A stretch of DNA of 64,000 nucleotides from Inia geoffrensis. Lineage: Eukaryota > Chordata > Mammalia > Artiodactyla > Iniidae. Location of the stretch: the NCBI GenBank assembly GCA_036417435.1, contig CM070901.1, positions 6,298,001-6,362,000 on the forward strand. Reading direction: 5' to 3'. A program made the position numbers and the translations under genes. The notes under the pieces were generated by a model. The model saw only the letters and a program-made list of their open reading frames with translations, had not been told where the DNA came from and did no database searches. Shown here piece by piece: positions 22,905-34,169 of this stretch (positions within the stretch are counted from its first letter, which is position 1; every line of letters starts with the position of its first letter).

Positions 22905-23098
22905 TTCTTTTAAAGGACAAGATTCTTCAGAGTAAATATAAAACATACAAGGCATAAATAGAGACACAAATATTGAAAACAAATGTATGGACACCAAGGG
23001 GGGAAAGTGGGGGTGGGTGGTGTTGGGATGAACTGGGAGATTGGGATTGACATATATACACTAATATGTATAAAATAGATAACTAATAAAAAGAAAAG
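22905..23098 (+). mobile_element. L1 3' UTR fragment
   Basis: Contains AAACAAATGTATGGACACCAA, in shorter form TGTATGGACACCAAGG, then GGGATGAACTGGGAG, TTGACATATATACACTA and AAATAGATAACTAATAA. This is the plus-strand order of the older cetartiodactyl L1 3' UTR. It is truncated on both sides, lacking the terminal poly-A segment. Confidence 0.82.
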
Positions 23099-23592
23099 AC
23101 ATAATTTTAACAATTCTAATTTAAACTATAATGTCTCAATTCAGCTAATTTAATAATGGTGAGATCAATGGTAGTTCATTCAGTAGAAACAAACAATATG
23201 AATAATTGAGAAAGTTTCACTTTTTGTTCCTAATTTTTGGCATTGTGTAGTCAGATTCTGAGATAGTCAGTCAATATTTATGCCTTTGAATTTTGGAAAC
23301 ATAATTGAAAAATGCAAAGCAATCTAATTATACCCCCCTTGATTCTTTCCTTCATTTTCATCAATCATAGCTCAATTGAACTTCAAGAGATAGAGAGATT
23401 CCACTGGGAATACATACATTATTAGCATGTCAGTTCTGTCCAGTTGACCTAATAAGCAGGGGGCCTAACAAGTTATGAATCAGTTTCACCAAGCTTATTA
23501 CACATCAATTTAACAAATTTCAATTATATGAATAACTCAATTTAGTGACCATTTGAGCACCAACTGTTCCATGCTGTTAAATATATTTAATC
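23099..23592. other. Unassigned DNA
   Basis: No gene or nameable repeat. Confidence 0.5.
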
Positions 23593-23602
23593 CAAATCGC
23601 CC

Positions 23603-23820
23603 GGGCTTCCCTGGTGGCGCAGTGGTTGAGAGTCCGCCTGCTGATGCAGGGGACGCGGGTTCGTGCCCCGGTACGGGAAGATCCCACATGCCGCGGAGCG
23701 GCTGGGCCCGTGAGCCATGGCCGCTGAGCCTGCGCGTCCGGAGCCTGTGCTCCGCCACGGGAGAGGCCGCAACAGTGAGAGGCCCGCGTACCGCAAAAAA
23801 TAAATAAATAAATAAATAAA
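23603..23820 (+). mobile_element. CHR-2-type SINE, complete and little diverged
   Basis: Best-preserved copy. GGGCTTCCCTGGTGGCGCAG start; Pol III A box TGGCGCAGTGG at about 23615 and B box GGTTCGTGCC at about 23658; body through GCGTACCGCAAAA; tail (AATA)n. A perfect 10-bp target duplication, CAAATCGCCC, lies at 23593-23602 and 23821-23830. Many CpG sites are still intact, suggesting a recent insertion. The ORFs of 78-107 codons that cross it are SINE translations. Confidence 0.96.
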
Positions 23821-23830
23821 CAAATCGCCC

Positions 23831-25300
23831 TTTAAATTTACTTGGACTCCAGTAGCTCATTCATTGATTCCACAAGACATATGCTGAATGCTTACTACAT
23901 AAACAGACTTATGGTAAGAAAGACATAGAGTTGTACACATCAAGGTCATAATAAACTTGAAAAAGTTTGACTTATGGGTTTTGAGACACAAACATATCAC
24001 TAATATCCAAGGTGCTGATGATTGTGAATAATTCAACTGACTGTTATAATAGCTCAAAGAGGTAGAGTATACTGTAATCAAAGTCAACCAGTAAGGTATC
24101 ATAGAAGAAGTGGTGAGGCAAAGTGACTTTGAAATATAGGGAAGGGTTTTACAGACTACAATGAAGAATTATTAGAAGAATATAAATATCAGAACAAAGG
24201 TACTGTGAATGAAAAGCACAATGCTTTTTCAGTGAATGAAAAGTTATTTCAGTTGCAGGGAAAGTGAGATTTATGCATTTATGTATTAGTGAACCTATTG
24301 CTATATAAAACTGAGAAACAGACTGGGACAATTTTGAAAGCTTGGGGGAAAAAACCCCGACAATTTTAAACTAGTCATTGCATGGAAAAAAGAAAAACTT
24401 TTTGATTGGAAAACCAATTATGTTAAGTCCAGATATGAGAAGAGAGGAACATTTTTAGATTTTATAATATTGATATGAAAATGTATAAAAATGAATAGTG
24501 AGGTTGGGAGGGAAAAGAAGAACGTTCAAATCAAGGCCATATAGGATATGCAGTGCTATAAAAGCTACAAGAGGCACTGGGTAGAAAGGAAGAGGCCAAC
24601 CCCACTGTTCTCTGGAAAGAATTGTTGAACTCATGTTCCTTTGGGAAAGGTAGATTTTAATTTTTGTGAGTATGTAAAGATAAATATCATAGAAAAAATG
24701 TAAATATATACATACATTAATCACCATAAAGCAAAGAAAGGTGTAGAATGGGATGTTGGAGACTTGTAAAAAAGAAAAAAAAAGTGAGTGGAATAAAAAT
24801 AATGGTAGAAAAGTAGAATGCTTTGGATGACACTTCGTGCTTATACTTGATGTAATAATGATCATTAAGTATAGGTAGAAAGAAGGAATATAATCTGTAG
24901 GGAGTTAGACAAATGTGACAGAATTAGGATTAGTCTGGCATTTTGTTTTTGGTGGGACTTTTGATTAATCTCAGTTTTTCAACTAGAATCCCTTCTCTTT
25001 CTCTTTTTTTTTTTTTTTATTCAATAGTTTCAGTTTTGCCGTGATTTTTCCTAATGTGGCTATAGATAAAACTTTGTACGTTCTCTGACCTGGTATTTGC
25101 CAGCCCACACACATTTCAGCACCCACAATTATGCAAGGTGAAATGAAAATGTTAAATGTGTGTTTTGGCTCCTATAAATGGATTAGAAAAGTAAGTAGAA
25201 GGGCAAAATATTCTGGGTCAAGCCCCTAACCCAGATTTAACTGTGTCTTTTTTTAGGAATATGCCATTCTTATTGCCTGTTGTTTCATCTGTGTGATATC
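23831..25300. other. Unassigned AT-rich DNA
   Basis: No nameable repeat. A 136-codon minus-strand frame at 24455-24865 is open but is mostly Phe/Leu/Tyr/Ser, as expected for the complement of A/G-rich DNA, and carries no motif. A T-run lies at 25004-25018. Confidence 0.5.
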
Positions 25301-25304
25301 ACAC

Positions 25305-25615
25305 TCAAAAGACTAGCTATTTTGGAGTGATAAACACTCCTCACATCTAAGTAGCTTATAACAACAAAGTTTTACTCTTTCTCCCCCGTGTGCCCATCGT
25401 CTGGGACACAGATGGACAAGGAAGCTGCAATTTTGGACCTTGGAGGTCATTGTGGCAAAGGGAAGGTGGCTCAGAAGAGCTCATAAGGAAATAAAATACT
25501 CCTCAAAGAGACACACCTCAATTCACACATATTGGTTAAAACTATTCCTCTGGTAACAACTCAGTTACAAGAGACTCAGAAAGTGCAACCCTGTGTTCCC
25601 AGAGGACATTAAGAA
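25305..25615 (-). mobile_element. Ancient LTR-like repeat, reverse orientation
   Basis: Starts CTAAGTAGCTTATAACAACAAAG, in shorter form AGCTTATAACAACAAAG, then GACCTTGGAGGTCATTGTGGC, in shorter form GGTCATTGTGGCAAAGGG, and ends with GAAAGTGCAACCCTGTGTTCCC-type sequence. These blocks fit an old mammalian LTR or MER family whose name I cannot give with confidence. Confidence 0.45.
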
Positions 25616-25654
25616 ATGTTTGACAAATTACACTAATTATTATCAAATATGTCA

Positions 25655-25845
25655 AAGAACACTAACTGTGAAGTCAGATACACTTGTGTTCAAAACCACC
25701 TGAATATTTAAATTTAAAGCTTCAGTTTCAATATCGGCAAAATGAGTATAATAATATCACCCTTCAGTGTTGTTACTATAAATATACTTGATGTATAATG
25801 ACAATAATATATCGTTTCAATAAATAACAGTTGTTAAAATCCTTC
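25655..25845 (+). mobile_element. MIR SINE
   Basis: Blocks in MIR order: GTGAAGTCAGATACACTTG, GTGTTCAAAACCACC, GCTTCAGTTTCAATATC, AAAATGAGTATAATAATATC, TTCAATAAATAACAG. Confidence 0.68.
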
Positions 25846-25849
25846 TGTA

Positions 25850-27025
25850 AATGTTTAAAATTTTAACAATATAGTATATTTTTTCCACTTCTGCAGTACC
25901 CTATCCTAAGTAATCAATACTATGACACTTTTCTATTTAGCAACATAAATCACCATCACTGAGAATATGTTGAGGAAAACTTGATCTCTTTGAAAAAGAT
26001 AAGAGGAAACTGTCTAAAATGTAAACAATTACTTCTTTAATCACATTTAATATAAATTTTAATTTTGCAATGTTGGGCTTTTTAAAATTTGGGTACAGTT
26101 CATATGTTTGAAAGTGTTATGAGTTGTTTCTTACCAATGATGCTTATCTCATTTTGATTAATGAAGCAGGAATATTTAGTGCCACTCACCTTGACCTGAA
26201 ATGCTATAATAAACTAATCTCCCTGAAGAGAACCTAACACAACCTAACACATGTTCTTAAACACAATCTAACACATGTTCATTTAACTAAGCTCTATTAA
26301 GACCAAGTTTAAGCTCGTACATTTATCTGTATATTTTCTACTGAATTACTCTTCATGTTGCTAAAGTTTAATGATTAAAACTGACAACTGTATGACTGAA
26401 TTATAAAAGTATAAGGTTAAAAGTTAATCCTTCATTAATAAAATCAGGAGCCATTCAACTTGGTATTAATTTTTGATTATTATTATAATCTTAATTTATT
26501 CCTCAAATTAATTGGGTCTTCCCATATTATGATAATAAAGATAGTAGGTTTAACATCAGAATCCCTTTAAAATGTAACCTCATAGTCTTATATAAGTGAA
26601 ATAAATTTCATTTCTTTACAGCAATGGTCTGCTATATCAGTGTTATGAACCTACCTCATTCCTTTGATGAGCCTAGAAAAGTGGAGAGTTTGAGGTAAAA
26701 GGAGTTTGAGGAGAGAGATGCTGCTCCCTTTGATGGACAGCTTGGCCAAAGGAGAGCAGAGTTAGCTGTTCTACTCACTGATCTGGAAATACAAGCCATT
26801 TAAGTAGCACTAAAGGCCAATGAACTAGAACTGCTATTGCTACACTTAATTATTTGTATAATTAAATTATGTATACAAAAGGATATTGGAAATGACGGTT
26901 TCAGCAAAATAGCATGTAGAGTTATTGAAATAATAGACAAATACTCATGTGTGTGTTGCGATTAATGTTCCCTTTAATGTGATAACTTGTTTATTTTCAA
27001 AATACAGAATAAAAAATGTTTGAAC
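25850..27025. other. Unassigned AT-rich DNA
   Basis: No gene or nameable repeat except a small 24-bp tandem duplication (26241-26288, separate entry). Confidence 0.5.
26241..26288. repeat. 24-bp tandem duplication (two units)
   Basis: Unit 1 begins AACCTAACACATGTTC at 26241 and unit 2 begins AATCTAACACATGTTC at 26265, a period of 24. An extra AACCTAACAC at 26231 extends the pattern leftward. Confidence 0.75.
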
Positions 27026-27037
27026 TAAAAGTTCAGG

Positions 27038-29102
27038 AAAGAATCCTAAAGATGCTACCAGAAAACTACTAGAGCTAATCAATGAATTTGGTAAAGTAGC
27101 AGGATACAAAATTAATGCACAGAAATCTCTTGCATTCCTATACACTAATGATGAATAATGTTGAAAAATCTGAAAGTTAAATTAAGAGAACACTCCCATT
27201 TACCATTGCAACAAAAAGAATAAAATATCTAGGAATAAACCTACCTAAGGAGAAAACAGGCCTGTATGCAGAAAATTATAAGACACTGTTGAAAGAAATT
27301 AAAGATGATACAAATAGATGGAGAGATATACCATGTTCTTGGATTGGAAGAATCAACATTGTGAAAATGACTATACTACCCAAAGCAATCTACAGATTCA
27401 ATGTAATGCCTATGAAACTACCACTGGCATTTTTCACAGAACTAGAATAAAAAATTTCACAATTTGTATAGAAACACAAAAGACCCCGAATAGCCAAAGC
27501 AATCTTGAGAAAGAAAAACGGAGCTGGAGGAATCAGACTCCCTGACTTCAGACTATACTACAAAGCTACAGTAATCAAGACAGTATGGTACTGGCACAAA
27601 AACAGAAATATAGATCAATGGAACAGGATAGAAAGCCCAGGGATAAACCCACGCACATATGGTCACCTTATCTTTGATAAAGGAGGCAAGAATATACTGT
27701 GGAGAAAAGACAGCTCTTCAATAAGTGGTGCTGGGAAAACTGGATAGGTACATGTAAAAGAATGAAATTAGAACACTCCCTAACACCATACACAAAAATA
27801 AACTCAAAATGGATTGAAGACCTAAATGTAAGGCCAGACACTATCCAACACTTAGAAGAAAACATAGGCAGAACACTCTATGACACAAGTCACAGCAAGA
27901 TCCTTTTTGACCCACCTCCTAGAGAAATGGAAATAAAAACAAAAATAAACAAATGGGACCTAATGAAACTTCAAAGCTTTTGCACAGCAAAGGAGACCAT
28001 AAACAAGACGAAAAGACAGCCCTCCGAATGGGAGAAAATATTTGACAATGAAGCAACTGACAAAAGATTAATCTGCAAAATTTACAAGCAGCTCAATATC
28101 AAAAAAACAACCCAATCCAAAAATGGGCAGAAGATCTAAATAGACACTTCTCCAAAGAAGATATACAAATTGCCAACAAACACATGAAAGAATACTCAAC
28201 AACATTAATCATTAGAGAAATGCAAATCAAAACTACAATGAGATATCTCACACCGGTCAGAATGGCCATCATCAAACAATCTAGAAACAATAAATGCTGG
28301 AGAGGGAGTGGAGAAAAGGGAACACTCTTGCACTGTTGGTGGGAATGTAAATTGATACAGCCACTATGGAGAACAGTATGGAGGCTCCTTAAAAAACTAC
28401 AAATAGAAGTACCATACCACCCAGCAATCCCACTACTGGTCATATACCCTGAGAAAACCATAATTCAAAAAGAGTCATGTACAAAAATGTTCATTGCAGC
28501 TCTATTTATAATAGCCAGGACATGGAAGCAACCTAAGCGTCCATCAACAGATGAATGGTTAAAGAAGATGTGGAATATATATACAATGGAATATTACTCA
28601 GCCATAAAAAGAAATGAAATTGAGTTACTTGTAGTGAGGTGGATGGACCTAGAGTCTGTTATACAGAGTGAAGTTAAGTCAGAAAGAGAAAAACAAATAC
28701 CATATGCTAACACATATGTATAGAATCTAAAAAAAAAAAGAAAGGTCATGAAGAACCTAGGGGCAAGACGGGAACAAAGGCACAGACCTACTAGAGAATG
28801 GACTTGAGGATACGGGGAGGGGGAAGGGTAAGTTGGGACAAAGTGAGAGAGTGGCATGGACATATATACACTACCCAATTTAAAGTAGATAGCTAGTGGG
28901 AAACAGCTGCATAGCACAGGAAGATCAGCTTGGTGCTTTGTGACCACCTAGAGGGGTGGCATAGGGAGGGTGGGAGGGAGGAAGACGCAAGAGTGAAGAG
29001 ATATGGGGACATATGTATATGTATAACTGATTCACTTTGTTATAAAGCAGAAACTAACACACCATTGTAAAGCAGTTTTACTCCAATAAAGATGTTAAAA
29101 AA
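27038..29102 (+). mobile_element. L1, 5'-truncated, with 12-bp target duplication
   Basis: Plus-strand L1 that begins inside ORF2 just after the RT catalytic core (sequence equivalent to [20 protein letters not shown]), runs through the ORF2 C-terminus to about 28730, and continues into the 3' UTR and a terminal CCAATAAAGATGTTAAAAAA. The duplication TAAAAGTTCAGG lies at 27026-27037 and 29103-29114. It is a single clean target-primed insertion, one of only a few plus-strand L1s here. Confidence 0.95.
27318..28723 (+). pseudogene. L1 ORF2 C-terminal half, frameshifted
   Basis: Successive frames: 27505-27747 ([33 protein letters not shown]), 27699-28139 ([39 protein letters not shown]) and 28184-28723 ([60 protein letters not shown]). 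The last includes the C-terminal cysteine-rich segment. At least two frameshifts make it non-functional. Confidence 0.92.
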
Positions 29103-29114
29103 TAAAAGTTCAGG

Positions 29115-29984
29115 GGAAGATATAGTTAGGATATGCTTCCTACTTTCAGTTAGTGTCAGTATTCTAACCTCATTTGTAGATACTTGTCAAAATTTTAAGA
29201 AGGGCATTAAAAATCGTTTCCTCAGAATGAGGTTAGTAAGGTTCTTCCTTGGTAATTTGATTTTTTGCATTCTTATTTTGAAAATTTTTTATAGCTTAAT
29301 CCATAAAAATACCATCTAACTGCTCTGACCTTTTGCAGTTGCATACTGTATATTTTCTAATATTTGTTTTCCCAACAATCATCAATTAGAAGGGAATTAT
29401 TTTGATAGAGGCCTAAAACAAAATATGAAATAAATTGAATTCGTAAGAAAGGAAAAGATGTTTTCAGAATGATTTTGTGTTAACCTAATGCTGTTCTTTG
29501 TAAGTGGAGTAGCTGATATTTCATTGTCCTTAGAAGCTTATGGAATTTATTATGTCTTCCCTCATGTATTTAGAATTTCTGCCTTTATTGGTAAAATAGG
29601 ACTTTCAATACAGTACTTTTCTATAATCTATAACCTGTCTTTCAGATATCCAATCTGGATTAGCAATAGGGACTTGGCATTCTGAGTGTATGGATATAAA
29701 TCCCAAGTTGACAAATTTTTGTTTAAAATTGGTAAAGTGTGTAAACTCTTTTGGCCTCATTTTTCTTATCTTTAAAGGAGGATGATAATATTACATTTTT
29801 ATATGGATTAAATACTATTACTGATATATAGTTTTAAAAGTAGTTTTGTTGTTATTCTTCATGGTATTGTCACAATCATTTACCTCACATTTTTATGCTT
29901 ATGTTTGATTCTCTGTTGTAACCTACAGCCTATGTTTGACTTTGTTCACATTTGGGCTCCTTATGGTCATTTCACAAAGAAAAC
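29115..29984. other. Unassigned DNA with a possible MIR remnant
   Basis: Mostly unassigned. About 29735-29830 has AAACTCTTTTGGCCTCATTT, TCTTATCTTTAAAGGAGG and ATGATAATATTACATT, which could be a plus-strand MIR core, but similarity is weak. The remainder shows no nameable repeat. Confidence 0.35.
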
Positions 29985-30756
29985 TGAAGTTTAGTTGATT
30001 TACAGTATTGTGTTAGTTTTAGGTGTACAGCAAAGTTATTCAATTATATATATATTTCTCATATTCTTTTCCATCACAGGTAGGTCCTTGTTTATCTATT
30101 TTACATATAGTAGTGTGTATCTGTTAATCCCACACTCCTAATTTATCCCTACGCCTTCTTCCCCTTTGGTAACCATAAGTTTGTTTTCTATGCCTGTGAG
30201 TCTGTTTCAGTTTTAAATGCAGTTGTATTATTTTTTAGATGCCACATATAAGGGATGTCATTATTATGTTATATTTGTCTTTCTCCATCTGACTTAACTT
30301 CACTTAGTATGATATTCTCTAGGTCCATTCATGTTGCTGCAAATGGCATTATTTCATTCTTTTCTGTGGCTGAGCAATATTCCATTGTGTGTGTGTTTGT
30401 GCATGTGTATGTATACACTTTTTTATCCATTCATCTATTGATGGACACTTAGGTCCCTAGCATGTCTCAGCTATTATAAATAGTGCCGCTATGAACATTA
30501 GGGTGCATGTATCTTTTCAAATTAGAGTTCGGTGTTTTCCAGATATATGCCTAAGTGTGGGATTCCTGGATCATATGGTAGTTCTATTTTTAGCTTTTAA
30601 GGACCCTCCATACTCTTTTCCATAGTAGTTGTACCAATTTACATTCCCACCAACAGTGTAGGAGGGTTCCCTTTTCTCCACACCTTGTCCAGCATTTATT
30701 ATTTGTAGACTTTCTGATAATAGCCCTTCTGACCTGTGAGAGGTGATACCTCATTG
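29985..30756 (-). mobile_element. L1 3' end, 5'-truncated
   Basis: Antisense 3' UTR (TTTAGTTGATTTACAGTATTG near 29995, TAGTAGTGTGTATCTG, CCTTTGGTAACCATAAG), then the end of ORF2 (TCATTCTTTTCTGTGGCTGAG, CCCACCAACAGTGTAGG), stopping at GGTGATACCTCATTGTG. It is interrupted or ended by another L1 tail at 30757. Confidence 0.9.
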
Positions 30757-30955
30757 TGTGTTTTGTTTTGTTTTTACTGAAGTATAGTTGATTTACAATG
30801 TTGTGTTAGTTTTAGGTGTACAGCAAAGTGATCCAGTTATCCACTTTTTTCAGATTCTTTTCCATTATAGGTTATTACAAGATATTGAATATAGTTCCCT
30901 GTGCTATACAATAGGTCCTTGTAGTTTATCTATTTTATATATAGTAGTGTGTAAC
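30757..30955 (-). mobile_element. Short L1 3'-terminal fragment
   Basis: Repeats the extreme 3' end already seen at 29985: TTTTACTGAAGTATAGTTGA, GTACAGCAAAGTGATCC, CCCTGTGCTATACAATAGG. The left flank has ACCTCATTG at 30749-30757 and the right flank ACCTCATTG at about 30953-30961. This is consistent with a 9-bp target duplication around a ~195-bp, severely truncated L1 insertion. Confidence 0.85.
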
Positions 30956-31304
30956 CTCATTGATATTTTGTGTGTGTCTGAATAGTATTCTATTGTATTG
31001 CTGTATTACCTTTTTTTTGTCCATTTGTCAACTGAATTTAGTTTCTTTGCACATTTCCACTCTTATGAATAGTGTTGCTATGAACATCTGTGTACAAGTT
31101 CTTATGTGGACATATGTTTTCAGTTCTCTGTGGGTATGTACCTAGAAGTTGAATTGCTGGGTCATATGGTAACTCTATATATAACTTTTTGAGGAATCTC
31201 ATTGGTATTCTGATTTGCATTTCTCTAATTAGTGATGTTGAGCACCTTTTCATATGTCCGTTGGCCATCTATATATCTTCTCTGTGGTATTTTTGCCCAT
31301 TTTT

Positions 31305-31524
31305 GTTTGTTTGTTTGTTTGTTTGTTTTTGTGGTACGCGGGCCTCTCACTGTTGTGGCCTCTCCCATTGTGGAGCACAGGCTCTGGACGCGCAGGCTCA
31401 GTGGCCATGGCTCACGGGCCTAGCCGCTCTGCGGCATGTGGGACCTTCCCGGACCGGGGCATGAACCCGCGTCCCCTGCATCGGCAGGTGGACTCTCAAC
31501 CATTGCGCCACCAGGGAAGCCCTC
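31305..31524 (-). mobile_element. CHR-2-type SINE in L1
   Basis: Tail of (GTTT)n at 31304-31330, then GTGGTACGCGGGCCTCTCAC and the reverse complement of CHR-2, ending CACCAGGGAAGCCC. The direct repeat TGCCCATTTTT lies at 31294-31304 and 31525-31535. Several CpGs are preserved. The frames of 63-94 codons that cross it are SINE translations. Confidence 0.95.
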
Positions 31525-31628
31525 TGCCCATTTTTTGATTGGGTTGTTTTCTTTTTTGATATTGAGTTGTATGAGCTGTTTGTATATTTTGGAAATTAAC
31601 ACCTCGTCAGTCACAACATTTGCATATA

Positions 31629-31708
31629 TTGTGTTGGCCAAAAAGTTTGTTTGGGATTTTCCGTAAGATTTCATGGAAAAACCCAAACAAACCTTTTGGC
31701 CAACCCAA
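31629..31708. mobile_element. Mariner-type MITE, 80-bp hairpin
   Basis: An 80-bp palindrome. The left arm starts TTGTGTTGGCCAAAAAGTTT and the right arm ends CTTTTGGCCAACCCAA, with a TA dinucleotide on both sides (31627-31628 and 31709-31710), the target duplication of Tc1/mariner transposons. It looks like the cetartiodactyl mariner-derived miniature element, analogous in size and form to MADE1 of primates. It splits an L1 ORF2 sequence and has no coding capacity. Confidence 0.9.
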
Positions 31709-32466
31709 TATTTTCTCCCAGTCCATAGGTTGTCTTTTTGTTTATAGTTTCCTTTGCTGTGCAAAAGCTTTTAAGTTTGATTAGCTCTCATTTGTTTATT
31801 TTGCCTTTATTTCTTTTTCCTTGGGAGATTGATCTAAGAAAATACTGCTACAATTTGTCAGAAAAAGTTTTGCCTTTGCTGTCTTCTAGGAGTTGTATGG
31901 TGTCATGTCAGAGTTAGGTCTTTAAACCATTTTGAGTTTATTTTTGTATATGGTATAAAGGTGTGTTTTAATTTCATTGATTTACATGAGGCTGTCATGT
32001 CCAGCTTTCCTAACACCACTTGATGAAGAGACTGTTTTTTCTCCATTGTATATTCTTGCCTCCTTTGTCAAAATTAATTGACCATAGGTATGTGGTTTTG
32101 TTTCTGGGATCTCTATTCTGTTCCATTGATTTATATGACTGTTTTTGTGCCAATACCATGCTGTTTTGATTATTGTAGCTTTGTAGTATTGTATGAAGTC
32201 TGGGAGGGTTATGCCTCTAGCTTTGTTCTTTTTTTCAGGTTTGCTCGTCATTTTGGGGTCTTTTGTGGTTCTATATAAGTGTTAAGATTATTCTAGTTCT
32301 GTGAAAAATGTCATGGGTAATTTGATAGGGATCACATTAAATCTGTAGATGACTTTGGGTGGTATGGCCATTTTAACAATATTAATTCTTCCAATCCAAG
32401 AGCATGGGATATCTTTCCATTTCTTTGAATCATCTTTAGTTTCCTTTTATCAGTGTTTTACAGTTC

Positions 32467-32955
32467 TCAGTGTATAGTTCTTTCACCTCCTTGGTTAGAT
32501 TTATTCCTAGGGTTTTTTGGGTTTTTTTGATGTGATTTTAAACAGGATTTCTTTTTTACTCTCTCTGATATTTCACTGTTAGTATAAAGAAATGCAGCAG
32601 ATTCCAGCACATTAATGCTATATCCCTCCAGTCTGCTGAACCCATTTACCAGTTCCAGTAGCTTTTGTGTGGGGTCTTTGGGGTCCTCTATATAGAGTAT
32701 CATTTCATCTGCACATAAGGACAGTTTTACCTCTTCCCTTCCAATCTGGATACCCTTTATTTCCATCTCCTGTCTGATTGCTGTGCCTAGGACTTTCAAT
32801 AGCATTTTGAATAGAAGTGGTGGGAGTGGGCATCCCCATCCCATTCTAGAACCCAGTGGAAAGGGTCTCAGCCCTTTACCACTGCATATCATAAAGGCTG
32901 TGGACCTGTCACAAATGGCCCCCATCATGTTGAGATATATTCCCTCTATACCCAC
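32467..32955 (-). pseudogene. L1 ORF2 RT fragment with altered catalytic box
   Basis: A 162-codon frame covering the RT palm and thumb. The segment normally reading [12 protein letters not shown] reads [18 protein letters not shown] here, so the second catalytic Asp of the FADD box is Glu and Phe is Cys. Upstream, the GCPLSP segment is GCPLPP. The L1 is dead by this change and by surrounding stops. Confidence 0.9.
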
Positions 32956-33050
32956 TTTGGTGAGTTTTTATCTTGAATGGATGCTGAACCCTATTAAATG
33001 CCTTTTCTGCATCTATTGAGATGATCATGTGGTTTTTATCTAAAAATTTT

Positions 33051-34165
33051 CTTAAACAGTAATTTCTATTTCTATAAATCTTTAAAGCCCAATGCTGGAT
33101 AATAATCTTTAATATTATTTTTAAGATGAATTAACCTACTGTGGTAAACCACATTTGCAGGCTCTCAAAAATGACCAAAGAAATTTTTAAAAATCCATCT
33201 TGGTTTTCCTAAAAAACTTTCTGCCAATAGCTTATTTGTCCTCCTTATCCAATTTGCTTTGTTGACAGATCATCAATTATCAATTTGTTGAGAGTTTCAT
33301 GTTTTTCCCTTCCCTTTTCAAATTTGTCAAGCATTCTTCAGAGCTCATCCAATCTCATAGTTTTAAACCATGTATATCAATGATTCCTGCATAGATATTT
33401 TGAACTCTATCTTTTTAGCTCCAAGTTCTAATTGCTAAATGCTACATCTCTACCTGAATATATTAAAGAGGCTTTCAAATAACATGTAAATAATATCAGT
33501 TGCACACACAACTTGTTCTCTGTCTTATATGTCATGTTCAATTTAATTGTGTTATGTGTCATATAGTGATACAAGTTTGAGGTCATCTTGATATCTTCCA
33601 TCTCTCTGAGACAATACAAACAATCTGTAAGTCCATCCCACCTCTCAATACCTGCTGCCTTACCAAAGTCCAGGAACTCATTTTATCTTGCCTAAATAAT
33701 TGTGATTACTTCTTATTTCTGTCTCCTCCCTTGAATATTGCCTGAATTAATTTATAAAACCCTATCATAAGTTTTAGATGCTTCATGATGCCTTCCACTC
33801 TTTCATTCTGTATTCTGTACATTAAACACAAGTCTATTGATTACACTTCATACTTAATTTTTATCTGCTCATTTTGGTACCTTGAGGACACAGGACATGT
33901 CTTGGGGTCATTTCTGGTTCTATAAAATCTAACACAGTACTTGTCTTATAAGGGCTGAAGACATGTCATGCAGCCATTTCTGGCTATATAAATATATATT
34001 TATATTTTTATAACAGTTTCTTTTTAGTTCAGCCTACACCAAATGTAATGACTTTTATCCAGAATGTACTTCAAGTTATTAAAGAATTGTTTTTATTGTG
34101 ATAGAGCCAAACAGGCATTACTGGAGTAGAAAATAATCAAGCTTATTAAAATATACTGAATAAAT
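33051..34165. other. Unassigned DNA
   Basis: No gene seen. 33630-33900 has a loose resemblance to old LINE2-type 3' sequence (tracts like CTGTCTCCTCCC and TACCTTGAGGACA) but too weak to name. Confidence 0.4.
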
Positions 34166-34169
34166 TAGG

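Larger units (their letters stand above)
30956..33050 (-). mobile_element. L1 (older subtype), ORF2 end to RT
   Basis: Antisense L1 covering the 3' UTR/ORF2 boundary at 30965, the ORF2 C-terminus and RT up to the palm region (GCATCTATTGAGATGATCATG near 33010). It does not continue the piece at 29985-30756, because it re-enters L1 about 400 bases further 3'. It hosts a CHR-2 SINE (31305-31524) and a mariner hairpin (31629-31708), so it predates both. Confidence 0.9.

Noticed and set aside
23603..23680. tRNA gene-like sequence with A and B boxes
   Set aside because: The boxes are the Pol III promoter of the SINE head. The sequence does not continue into a tRNA body with anticodon and acceptor arms, and is followed by SINE body and A-rich tail.
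23537..23860. Overlapping 78-107 codon frames on both strands here and at similar places (15656-16059, 31189-31538, 34236-34497, 45370-45874, 51092-51444, 52681-53043)
   Set aside because: All are translations of CHR SINEs and recur with near-identical peptides (for example SGHGSRAQPLRG, ALAGGLSTTAPPGKP) at each SINE, on either strand. They are not genes.
24455..24865. 136-codon minus-strand open frame in unassigned DNA
   Set aside because: Composition is dominated by Phe, Leu, Tyr, Ser and Ile, as expected for the complement of A/G-rich DNA, where stops are rare. No domain, start context or splice signals support it.
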